Shown here in pieces: positions 1-11,275 of a stretch of 64,000 nt of DNA (the first letter of the stretch is position 1; every line of letters starts with the position of its first letter). A program made the translations under genes and the position numbers. The notes under the pieces are model-generated. The model was not told the origin of the DNA. It did not search any database and saw nothing but the letters and a program-made list of their open reading frames with translations. Source of the DNA: Bryoerythrophyllum caledonicum (lineage: Eukaryota; Streptophyta; Bryopsida; Pottiales; Pottiaceae); NCBI GenBank assembly GCA_963971425.1, contig OZ020517.1:26430668-26494667 (forward strand). Reading direction: 5' to 3'.

Positions 1-1372
1 TTTATGTCGCTTTGGTTTTGCAAGTATTGTTCTTCTGTCTTATTTATATATTTTGTATTTCACTCATTGGCTTCATATACGGTATCGAGATTCTTTAGCC
101 AAGATTTTAATTTATGACAAAGATATATCCCATACATAAGTTTTTATTGGTGATTGGTTGTAAACATGAACTAAATTATCCTTCAATACTGGGAGTTTGT
201 ATTTATCTTGGTGTGTTTGACATAGTTCAATGTTCCATATCGTTGGTCTAGGATAACTAAGTCATGTACGTAGAGCAAAAATAGACACAGCTTAACAAGA
301 ACTATAATTATTCTAATAACCTAGGGGTAACAAGTAACAACCCATTACCGTTTGGGAGTGTGAAACTCCAAAACAATCAAAAGGTGTTCACCATAGAGTA
401 GCTAAAATATATAAAGTAACATAAATAGACTCACACATAAAAAATACTTACTTTCATTCCTATCAACATATAGTAAAGGGTGTTGGTGAATGAAAATAAG
501 AGTGTGGGTGTGAGCCGCAAAACCGGCCCACGAGGTTGAATGGACCGCGCATCGCGTCCATAAGGGTTAACTAGTAGTGAAAATGGGTTATCCCATTGGT
601 TAGTTCTTGGTTTTCGATTGGATTGACCAATTAAGCCTTCCGTGCACTAAATCATCAGTGGGAGCCACATTGTGGTAACCGGAAGTTTTAGGAAGATAAC
701 CAAAAAATAAAGAAAAAATTAAAAGAATAGAAGAAAACAAAAAGAAAAAAAATAAGAAAAGATGGAGAAAACCAAAACAATAGGAAGGAGGGAAAAATGG
801 TGAGAAGGAGAAAAGAAGGAAGAAGGAAAAAATCAAAGAGCCTCAAAGAAAAGGGAAGAGGAAAAAATAGTTTAAGGGACCCAAAGGCTTGGGGAAAAAA
901 CCCTCACCATCATTTGGCGAATTAGCCATAACCCAAAACAAAGGGAATTCAATCTAGGCTAATTAGGTAGTATTTGCATCGTTGAAATTAGCTAGTAGCT
1001 CACTTATTGAGATCATGCACACACATGTGGCATGGAGTCAAAGTTTAGATTTAGATATTCCTTGGTTAGTGGGACACCCACTTGTGTTAAATGCAAGGGT
1101 GGCTAGTGAATTATTGCTTTTTAGTTACTAGTTGTTTAGTGTGACCATTAATGTGCCCACCCAAAATTGGCGGCTGTGAACGACGAAGGGAACGACCTTG
1201 GGAACAAGAAGGGAGCAAGGGCTTTGGGGTTACCCCCCTTGGAGGTGCTCATTCGAAGTGTGTGAGATAGGAGTTAGAGAGGCGTGTGTGTAGAGAGAGA
1301 GAGAGAGGTAGGGTCCAGATTTCCCCCTCTTGTGGGCTGGAATTTAACTCAATCGTTACGAAAATTAGCGAG
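1..1372. other. No gene seen; AT-rich DNA with a purine-rich tract
   Basis: I see no supportable coding sequence here. Positions about 690-900 are very rich in A and G, and a short GA run lies near 1295-1307. Open frames on either strand are short and low in complexity. Confidence 0.5.
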
Positions 1373-2360
1373 TAGATAGATCAGAGCGTGGGCTTCCCAA
1401 CAAGCTCAAGAGCGCGCGGTTTGGAGCTGTGACGACGAAGATACGAGCTGCGGAGTGAGGACGACCAGCTGGAGGATCAGCGGCGGATCTCACTTGTCCT
1501 CAGATTTCCCCTTGTCACTCGCACAGTTCTTGTCCGATGAAGCTTAGATTTTAGGCGTAGATAGATCAGCGCGTTGGCTTTCCAACAAGCTCAAGAGCAC
1601 GCGGTTTGAAGCTGTGACGACGAAGATACGAGCTATGGAGTGAAGGCGACCAGCTGGAGGATCAGCGGCGCACCACACACGGCCTCGGGTTTTCCCTCGT
1701 CAGTCACGGAGTTCCGGTCCAATCGAGTTGGTCTTTTAGGTGTAGATAGATCGAAGCGTTGGCTTTCCAACAAGCCCAAGAGCGTGCGGTTTGGAGCTGC
1801 AAAGACGAAGATACGAGCCGCGGAGCAAGGGCAACCAGCGGATCTCAAACGGCCTCGGTTTTTTCCTTGTCAGTCACGGAGTTTTGCTCCAATCGAGTTG
1901 AGCTTTAAGGTGTAGATAGATTAGAGCGTTGGCTTTCCAACAAGATCAAGAACGTGCGATTTGGGACTGCGACGACGAAGATACAAGCCGTGGAGCGAGG
2001 GCGACCAGCTGGAAGATCGGCGGCGGATCCCATAGGTCCTCGGTCTTTCCCTCGTCAGTCACGGAGTATTGCTCCAATCAAGTTGATTTTTCGGGTGGAG
2101 AGAGATCAGAGCGTTGGCTTTCCAACAAGCCCAAGAGCGTGCGGTTTGGAGCTGCGAAGACGAAGATACGAGCCGCGGAGCAAGGACGACCAGCTGGAGC
2201 AACCGGCGGCGGATCCCACGCGGCCTCAGTTTTTCCCTCGTCAGTCACGGAGTTCTAGTTGTATTAAGCTAAGATTTTAGGAATAGATAGATTAGGAAGT
2301 TGGCTTTCCAACAAGATCAAGAACGTGCGGATCGGAGTTGTGACGACGAAGATATCGGCT
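1373..2360. repeat. Tandem array of about 185-bp units, 5 full plus a partial copy
   Basis: The landmark TAGATAGATCAG (with variants) starts units near 1373, 1558, 1743, 1913, 2097 and 2284, giving spacings of about 185, 185, 170, 184 and 187 bp. Each unit has the same order of blocks: GTTGGCTTTCCAACAAG, then GCGGTTTGGAGCTG, GACGAAGATACGAGC, CGACCAGCTGGA and CGTCAGTCACGGAGTT. The units are more GC-rich than their surroundings. Overlapping open frames run through the array, but they only repeat the units and I do not call them genes. Confidence 0.9.
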
Positions 2361-4260
2361 GCAGAGTGAAGAGCACCAAGAAGAGGAAGACGACCACAAT
2401 CACAAGAACGAACACAAACACGGCAGAGGGTGAATTGAGCGGGATCAGGGAGCCTTCTTCCTTTCCCAATTGATTCATTATTCTCTTGATTGCATGTGGA
2501 GAAGGAACCCTAAATTGTCTAGTTAAAAACACTACGCGGAAGCGCTGCCAAATTTTCACTAGGATTAGGGTTTTGTTATAAATTCAACCAATTGGTGGTT
2601 TAATTGTCATTAGTAAGGTTGGAATGGGATTACTTGTGTGAATGCATGTGAATGTGTAGTGCATGATATTAAATGAATGCATATGTTAAGTGAACACTGC
2701 TGGTCGTTGGCTGTGGGTCTAGGATTGAATCAAATGGTTAATTGAAGGCTGCCATCGTGTTAAGCAAGAAAAACTAATAAGAATACAAAAAAAAAACATA
2801 GAAAACGGAGCCATAAGGCAAAAGATAAAGAGGTTCAAAGTCCGGCAATAAGTCAAAGATATAATTCATCCCTAATGCACTCATGATAGATAAAACATTG
2901 CGTTAAACACATCATGAACCGCTGCGATCTAAATGGGAGGTATGCATGTATGTCTTGATTGTTGATTGAACAAGGGGCTGAATCCCTCAAAGTAGGATCT
3001 TGTGTTCAAGATAAGCTTCCCACTAGGGGGGGTTTATTTGGCTCACAATGGGATAATTAAAAAATGTCCAAATAATATGAGTTAAACCACCTTCCAAAGG
3101 GTTTTGGTAACAGCGACCCTACTGTGGCATCTCGTCACAAAATATCTAAACATGTCAATGTCTCGTATCATTTGTCAAAGCAAAGTAAGCAATGCACTCC
3201 CTATTCAACTTCACCCATATGTATATATCCACGGTATAAGGGGCGGTTTACACTACAGACCAAGAGCCATGACGAAGAAAAATGGATTAATTCCATGGTC
3301 ACACTTCAAAAAAATGTAATTTTTAAAGCCCTTGGGCCGCTCACTAAGTGTAAACCGAACTTGGACCGGGAGGAATGACCATGTACTAAAAAGTGAGCGT
3401 GATGGTTTCATAATGAATGTCTAAAAAGGGCAATTTTGCCTAAAAAACGAAGAAAAAAACAAGCCAAAACGACAAAATACAGCAAGAATCAAGGCACATA
3501 AGACAAATGAAGGAATGACACAAGGAAAGTGATGACCATTTCTACTTTGAGTTCAAAGTGTAACAATATGAGGTAATAAAGAGTGGCCACCATTGCATCT
3601 ACAGTAATGTTGGGCCCCTTAAAAAAAATTAAAATAATAATAATAATAATAATACAACATTTCAGCCCATGGTCTCCTTGTTCAACAATGAGAGAACCCT
3701 TTCTGCCTCTCTCGCCGCAAAATCCGGGGAATCCTTCAACATTATCCACTAGGCTTGTTTCTAGGCCTTTTCAGGACCTCAAATCCTTTGGTCACTTTTC
3801 GTTTTTCCTTGTAGTGTAAACCCAAGTCATCCCGGGACGAGTTGATGGAGCCAATCACAGATTTTAGAAGTGCATGGGACGAGTCTTGGTCTGTAGTGTA
3901 AATTGCCCCTTAGGCATCCTTTGTCACCCTCTCTTATTGTACTTATCATTGTAAAGATTTTTTATTGCACGTATCAATCTTTCATGACGTTTAATTCCAC
4001 GGAAATAGAATAGTATAGTCCACTACCAATATTTGTAATTCCTTCATTATGTATATATCGTCCGCCGGTTATAGGATTACAAAATAATAATCAACTACCG
4101 TACTTGAAAAAATTCCTCGACTTTAGGCCCTAATAGTTAATCATTCCAAAAATAAAACTAAACACCTGCATGTATTTCTCTACTTACCGCTCACCTTGAC
4201 TGCTCTCCGACCACTCACACGGTCAAGTTTCCCACCATCAGTTTGTTCCTCCCATTAGAT
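2361..4260. other. No gene seen; one short AAT microsatellite
   Basis: No recognisable gene. A short (AAT)n run sits at about 3631-3654. Short open frames near 3104-3378 and 3489-3819 show no conserved motif. Confidence 0.5.
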
Positions 4261-4289
4261 ACTATATTAAATTAGGGCATGTGGTGAAT

Positions 4290-4900
4290 TTATGGTTCCA
4301 TGTGGTGATGATATTGGTTATGATAAGGTCATTGAATCATGGCTAATTGATTGGAAAGTCATCCCCCTTCAGATTTGGAGGCTCCTTATGCAAGCCAACC
4401 CTATGGGATTTTAATCTAATGCCACTCCAATAACTAAACATGTCCTTGAGAATCAATGTATGAAAATGAATATTATTGGTGAAACGGATGATATCAAAAT
4501 TATTCATATTAATTGTAAACTATCTAATTTGGAATAAAGGGTTGGAAGGATTTTCTTAGGGAACATTCCTCTAATTTTTCTTGGAGTTATAAGCTTTGAA
4601 GCAGATCTCAAGGTATGCCAAAATTTCATTAATTTAGAGGAAGGATGTAAATCAATAAGACAAAAGTAGCATAGCTTAATCCTAGAATATTTTTTGATGG
4701 TCAAAGATGAAATCAATAAACTATTGAAAATTTGTTTTATTTATCCTGTCTCTATTAGGAAGTGGGTAAGTCCCATAGTAGATGCACCAAATCAAAATGG
4801 CAAAATTAAAATTTGTCAGAGAATTAAGGTTGACTTCACCATGGACTACACCAATGTATACTATAAATTTCATAATCATCTAAACTTGTCGTGTAGGTGA
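4290..4900 (+). pseudogene. Decayed Ty3/gypsy-type reverse transcriptase fragment
   Basis: Conceptual translation in more than one frame gives VKDEINKLLKICFIYPV followed by WVSPIVDAPNQNGKIKICQ at about 4697-4822. This is the familiar start of the Ty3/gypsy reverse transcriptase domain, where family members read close to 'lLkaGfIyPv...WVSPIV.vpKKnGkiRiCqDfR'. Upstream (about 4290-4690) broken pieces such as IWRLLMQAN and LEEGCKSIRQ fit the region just before that domain. Stops and frame changes occur throughout and no LTRs were recognised, so this is an old remnant and not an active element. Confidence 0.7.
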
Positions 4901-6061
4901 TAAAATTCAAAGTATGTGCTCAGAACTCAAACATGTCATTATATGAAAAATAGTTCATCCTTGTAGGGGTTAATAAATATAGACCACCAATTTTTATACA
5001 TATGAAATACCTATTAATAGTAATTAAATACTCATAGTATAAATATAAAGACCAATATCTTTTGAAACTTTGCTGCCCTTTCAAATAACTCCAATGTTGT
5101 ATAATTTTCTAGATTAATCCCTAAAGTTTTATGACCATGTTTCACCAAAAAACACCCAAAAATTGACATTTCTGGATAAGTGTTATAAATTACAACAAAT
5201 CTAATTCCTTTATTATTTTTATTCTTGTAGACTCTAAAGTGTTATAAATTGAAATTTAAAAATCCAACTTTCAATTTGAAATGCAACTTATCTACGAATT
5301 TGATAATGCAATATGAAACTAAATTAAAAAATTTACGATTATATTTTGTAGTCTCTATAATTATAAAAAGGGTTAATTAAACCATAAAGGAAAATTGACC
5401 TACAATGGGCAATCTTGTTTCTGTTATGTTTTCTGAATCATAAATTGTAATAAACGGAATCTATGGTTTTTCTTGGTTTTTTTAAATTATAATTTAGGAA
5501 CTGCAATAAATTGTATATTTGTAATACATTAATAAATTGTTATAAATGGTGTGAACAACATTTGAACTCATATTAAATAGATTGGACAATCACATGGTTT
5601 TAGTATGAAAGTTTTGTCTTCTTTTTCATTGTTGGTAGTTTAAATTATTGAATGTTTTCAAATAAAATAACATTTATTGACAAGAATGTAACACACCATC
5701 GTAAGAGGAAAACCTCAATACCCATTTTTATTACCACTAATACCCATTCACATTTCCTCGGGGGATTGAGGGGCAAGAAAAATTTACTAAAAATAGAGCA
5801 TATTTAATCAAATTCCTAAAGAAAAATGCTATTTGAGGCCACTCAAAGAAAAAAAAGGACAAAAAAATCAGGGAAACACAATGTTATAATATATTTCAAT
5901 AAATTAGAGTGAACCTAAATAGTTTAAGTTCCTACACTAATTGGAAAAATTGGACGTCTTTAGAAAAATGACCCACCGTGGAAAAACAAGATGAACAAGA
6001 ATGCCAATACTCAAGAAAATCAAGAGAGCCAACCAAAGAAAAAAAAACATGAGAGAGCGGG
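4901..6061. other. No gene seen; AT-rich intergenic DNA
   Basis: Strongly AT-rich with no open frame of interest and no recognised repeat. Confidence 0.5.
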
Positions 6062-6312
6062 CTTGCACCCTCTCATCCCATAAGTGCCCGCCTCCCTCCA
6101 GACGTGCGCACCTCCCCTCTCTAGGCACTCGCGTCCTTCCCTCTAGAGCACGCCTCCCTTCCCAAACGTGCGTGCCTTCCGCAAAGACGCGCGTCCCCCG
6201 AAGATGTGCGCGCCCCCTCTCTAGACACGTGCGGTCCCCCTTCTAGAAGCGCGTCCCCCCTCCCAGACGCGCGCACCTCCCCTCTCCATGCACTCGCGTC
6301 CCTCCTTCCAAA
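6062..6312. repeat. GC-rich degenerate minisatellite
   Basis: A sharply GC-rich island in AT-rich surroundings. It is built from degenerate repeats of about 20-25 bp containing CTCCCCTCTCTAG, GACGCGCGTCCCCC and GCACTCGCGTCC variants. It is probably a diverged minisatellite. No coding signal. Confidence 0.65.
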
Positions 6313-8533
6313 GCATGGCCCCCTTTACGCATGGCCTATCCATGTCATCTTTATTCTTCAGAATATTTGGTGACATGTTGGACATGTGGCATCTTAGGTG
6401 GACAAGGTAATTCCCTTTTAACCATTCGGACCGTCAATCCTAAGTTTGACCAATAATGGACTGGACATGACCCTTAACGGATGGACGTGCGGACCGAACG
6501 GGTGGACGTGTTCTCAGGTCTAGTGAACAACCCTGGTTGTCCCTAATTTGGTTGGATCTACTATGGATTGATAAACGGTTGTACTTGTCAAAGATTGATT
6601 ATCACATGAATGCCATGAAGAAGGAGGTACTTGAATTAAAGTTTGAATAGGCATTAAAAATCATAGAGTAGGCTATATCCTCAAAAATCAATTGATACCA
6701 ATTGAATGAGAGAAACTAGCTAGTTATGGATAGGGTAGAAGTGACCTATTTCATTATCCAATACATGTAACTCAGTTTCACTATCTCAATTTTCAGTCAA
6801 TTCTATTGGATTGGCAACGTGATTGGGAGGTGTATCGAATTAGTAACAAATTTCCTCAAAGAACAAATGTGCACTATGAGGATCCAAATTGCATGATGAA
6901 GATTCAGATGATCTTTCAATTTTCATAGGTACATTCAATGGGGTTGTGTCAGTGGCAAATTGAAAATTATCAACCATATTGGTAGCCAATCTAGTTGTAT
7001 GCCAATGTTGAACTCTAAAGGTCTATTCAACACTTAAATATGGACTAACTCCAATTGGTCTTTGGAAGGTAATCCATGGTGCCAATGGAGATATTGGTTT
7101 AGACTCCAATTGGGTGATTATCACTCTTTGTCTTATTTCTCTATCCAATTTGAATTTTAACCTTTGCTCATATCCAATAGATGTGGATGTAGGAAAACTA
7201 CTTTCATTGGTTTGACGCAAACTCTCATTTCCTGACATTAATTATTTTCAAAAATGCATAATCCAATTTATTTTCAAATAATTGGATATAAATAGAATAT
7301 AAAAGACTCAAAATCCAAAACTTCTAAAGCCTAGACAGCTACCTCCCCGGTATTGGCGGCAAATATTAAGTTGAAATTTTACTGAATTGGAAATTGAACC
7401 CAAAATATAAAATTTGTTCACTAGGGAGGTAATTTGCTTAGGAGATGTGACTAGGGTGTCACTTCCAAGATTTCAATCCCAATTTAGTTGATTCAAAGGT
7501 TCAAAGCTTCCAAGAACCTCCTTGTTATGCAATTCACCTCATTACTTATCATACTTAACTCCAATTGCTAACCTCAAATTGGTGTAATTGAGTATCACTT
7601 CAATAATCCTCATTTCAATCGCCTTCATAATATTCATCTATTGGCTACATCATAGCAACTTCCAATGGACATACCTTCTTAATTACTCTTGCCCTTTGGC
7701 CGCCAAACTCATTCTTTATTTTATTGGTTTTCTTCCTTTGCTAGTCTTGCTCTGATTGGTGTATTTTGACTGGTCTCGAACAAGATGTAAACATCAATTT
7801 GTCTCTAAACTCGTAGTTCCAACTATTTTTTCCATAACGTGTAATCAATGATATTTGTGCTTCAATAATTATCTCAACTTGTCATTCAATTGTCAATTGG
7901 TTTATCTCATTCTAAGCATGTTGCTCGGCTATTGGTAGTCACTACCATTGCTTCCTCATGGGCAATTTCCATCTACAACAACATTCTTTTGTCAGTTCTC
8001 CAATTGTTCTTATTTCTTATATTCCATTCTTCTTCTACTCTTTTAGATTCTTTTCAAGGTCACCTTTGGCTTCTATTATCTCAAAAAATACTATATATGA
8101 ATTATATGAATTGCCAATTGGATGGATTTAGGCAGTATAAACATACCTTTAGTTGATGGTTAATTCCCGATAAGTAAGTAGTTTGTGGAGTTCATGAACC
8201 AATTGGGAGTTAGGCGGTCAAGACCAACTATCTCAACCAATTGGTGTAGTACAAAGACATGAAAGAAGCTGATTGGAAGTTTACTTACCAAGTGTGTAGT
8301 GTTGGACCTTCTTCTTAGAGAATAGGAAGTATTTTGAGATTTATTTTTGGAGACAAAAGAAGAATGTGTGATGTGATACGATTGAAGTAATAAAAGTATA
8401 GTTTTGTACTTGGTTGTTAACTATTTGAGAGTGTGACATTTGAAAATGAGTGATTGTCATTGAGGTTTGTGCCTAATTACAACATGTAAAGTCAATTGGA
8501 AAAACAAGCACGCATGGAGCATACCTTCACCTC
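6313..8533. other. No gene seen; DNA dense in CAATTGG/CCAATTG motifs
   Basis: No supportable gene. From about 6,700 to 8,300 the short words CCAATTG and CAATTGG occur unusually often on both strands, suggesting an old repeat that I cannot classify. A minus-strand frame near 6,780-7,238 is fairly open but has no motif I recognise. Confidence 0.4.
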
Positions 8534-9236
8534 ATTTTCACCATGGGATAGTTGTGAGAAAAGTTTCACAGCTGCCAACTTTGACACCCTCCCAAGGATT
8601 GAGGAAATTTTTTTGCCCATGGAATTTTTGGAGTGAAAATAACTTTATGTTGATTACATGTGTGGAAATTTTCAAGTCCAAAAAATGCACGAAAAAAATA
8701 CGTCCCAAACCTACCAACATGTGTAGTTGTGAGAAACAAAGAGAAAAACCATTTTACTATTTCCAACTTTGACACCCTCCCTAGGGCTGAGAGTTTGTTA
8801 TTTCAACATGAAATTTTTGACACACGGTTGTCTTTATGTTGATGACATGTGGGGAAAATTTCAAGGCCAGAAAATGTATTCAAAAGAAGATATTCAAAAT
8901 ATACTAACATGGGGGTTAGCTATGAGAAAAGTTTCAGAGCTGCCCCTTTTGACACCCTCCCAAGAATTAAAAAAATTTATTTGTCCATGAAATTTTGGGT
9001 TTGAAGTCACCTTCACGTCAAATACGAGTGTGGAAAATTTCAAATCCAAAAGATCTACACAAAAAAACATATACCAAGTCTACCAACATGTGTTGTTGTG
9101 AGAAACAAAGGGGAAAGCTTACCACTACTTCCAACTTCAACACCCTTCCTAGAATTGAGTTTTTCTTGATACATAATGAAATTTTGGTCACAAGATCACC
9201 TCTATGTTGGCAACATGTGAGATAGATTTCAATTGG
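8534..9236 (+). mobile_element. Truncated Tc1-like terminal repeat arm
   Basis: This stretch is homologous to 32345-33038, the inner three quarters of the left 948-bp terminal inverted repeat of the Tc1-like element. It keeps the internal units marked by CCAACTTTGACACCCTCCC and relatives. The outer end, with the CAGTAGGG terminus, is missing. At the inner end it runs directly into transposase-derived sequence (see the pseudogene at 9225-9535), so this is a deleted relative of the element at 32.1 kb. Confidence 0.85.
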
Positions 9237-9535
9237 ATTGAGATCGGGAGAATTTGCAGTTCATTTGAACTTTTTGAGTTGGTGGGTTTCTCTCCATTGT
9301 CCACATGTTTTGCTGCAATGGACAAGTGCGCCATCTTCCATAAGCACTCCTTTTCGAACTCTATCCAAGAAATGAATCAATTTGCCATTGTAGACCACTT
9401 CCACAAAATCATTAGTAGAACGTCAACTTTTTGGCATAAAGACAAGTTGTGGCTTCTATCCTCTAGCAAATGCACCCCAAATCATCAAAAAATCTTTGCA
9501 AGGACCATTTTTAAGAAGAAATTATTTTTAATTTT
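9225..9535 (-). pseudogene. Tc1-like transposase fragment, C-terminal catalytic half
   Basis: Read on the minus strand this gives LMIWGAFA, FVEVVYNGKLIHFL, VLMEDGALVH and NSPDLNPIE, matching residues about 180-273 of the intact 336-aa transposase at 33874-34884. Two or more in-frame stops are present; for example a Trp codon has become TGA before TANSPDLNPIE. The match ends at the catalytic Glu codon and passes straight into the terminal-repeat arm, so the last roughly 60 codons are deleted. Homology fades beyond about 9535. Confidence 0.85.
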
Positions 9536-9844
9536 TTAAAAGAAATTTCTTTTGTATTCTATTTTTCAATGGCTAGTCATGTTTTCTTTCTAATATAGTA
9601 GGTTTTGTAAATATTTCAAGTTTTATGCGTCAACAAGTTGCTTTAATTCAATACAAATTTGCGCCATTCATTAAATACTCTATAGTTCATCATAGTCGAT
9701 GCATTTCCAACTAAAAAAAAGGTCGATGTGATCTTGCATACTAAAATTGATGTTACTCCCTTGGACTAAAATGAGAAATTACAAATGAAACTTATTGATT
9801 TGCTTTTGTGTTGTTTTAATGATTGTAGATTGTTGTTTCAACAA

Positions 9845-10375
9845 GGTAGAAGCACGCAATTCCAATTAGCCACCCAATTCTGATCAATAGAGTATGCATG
9901 GCATGGTGCATGAAAATGGCAAATGCATGAAATGGTGTATGAAGTGACCCAAAATCGATAACTCAAAAATTTCTGAAAACACAAGTCATCATCGGCATTG
10001 GCTCATGAAGTGTGCAATTTTGGGTTGCTCCACCTCAATTGAGCTCTCATACGTGGCCTTACCTCGAAAGTCGAACACATTGATCGGCATTGAGGACCCT
10101 CCATGAGTTAGATATCCATGGCATGTCTTCTCTCTTTTTACCCACTCTCACTTATTGGCATTGGGCAAAGGAGGGCACCAAATCTCACCTACTCCACAGC
10201 TCCGATGGTTATTGGGCTTTTAAAGTCTACAAATTCCAAATCTTCGTGATTAAATTTGAAAAAATATTTGTTGAGTTTCATTCCTAATTCCGCATCTTTT
10301 TACATAAATGTTTTTGGCATACAATATCATTTGAGTCGCGAACTGGCTTAAGTGATCGGAATTGGGTGCCTCGTA
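9845..10375 (-). mobile_element. TTAA-type MITE, copy A (inverted relative to copy B)
   Basis: About 530 bp homologous to 15537-16078 in reverse orientation, including GTATGCATGGCATGGTGCAT, TTTTGGGTTGCTCCACC and GATATCCATGGCATG. The ends resemble GGTAGAGGCACCCAATT and its complement but carry more changes than copy B, and a TTAA duplication is no longer clear. No coding capacity. It is a non-autonomous element related to copy B. Confidence 0.8.
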
Positions 10376-11275
10376 GAACTTGTAGTCTCTGTTGAAACAA
10401 ATGTACATTAGATGATGAATACTACAATTAGTTGAACCTTTGCAGGTTTTTTCTCGCTTCATTTGCTCCTTGACCACATGAATCAAACCTCAATAATCGG
10501 AGTGTCCTTGCAATTGTTGGAGAATCTTGAACACATCTGTCTTCATTTTTTTATACATTGACCACCATCACCTCTTCCTTCTTCATTGAATAGAGTTATT
10601 TCCAATAGAGCTGTCTCTAATATGAACTGAATGAAGAACTCTTGCAAACAGCAACTGATTGAACACAACTCATTTAGAAGGGAGTGCAATAAGAATAATA
10701 TCAGCCAACTCATCATCTAAAAATTACATTCACAGAGTTTCCACCTTAAGTTTCAGGTGGTGTGAGCATAAGATATTGAGATGAAGATTGAAGTTCAATA
10801 GTGGTCAATGATTCTCCGTTGTTTCCTTGTAGTTTCAACCCCCTTCTTAACCACCTTCTTCTTCACTTTGAAAGGTGTAGCTTCAACCACCTTCTTAACC
10901 TTCTCCTTTTTAAGTATTTGTTTCATCTTGTACTTTACTTCATGCTCTCACAATTGTATCAATGATGTAAAATTTAGAGCATATAATTATGTGAACTTTT
11001 ATTGCCTGAATCTGGAGCATCCAACAATTCTACACACTCTGCAGTTCTATCTGAGAAGTTATCCACCAGTTCTGATATCAACCTCCAACCTTGCACAAAC
11101 GACTCCTGTCATCGAACTTACACAGAATCTAGTAATCTTCTCACATGCGAACACTGTATAGTAACACTTCTGTAGTGACATAATACATCATAGGTGACCA
11201 TATTTACGACGTCGGAGTAGCATACTATACAACAAGTTAATGGCAATCAACTGCCAGGATCTGGAACATACGAGA
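10376..11275. other. Region downstream of the NAC gene; no separate gene seen
   Basis: AT-rich. It must contain the 3' untranslated region of the minus-strand NAC gene, but I did not find a convincing polyadenylation signal. The plus-strand open frame at 10808-11161 has no conserved motif. Confidence 0.4.

Noticed and set aside
1640-2280. Overlapping plus-strand ORFs of 91-109 codons
   Set aside because: They are produced by the 185-bp tandem repeat and show the same peptide repeated, with no conserved domain.
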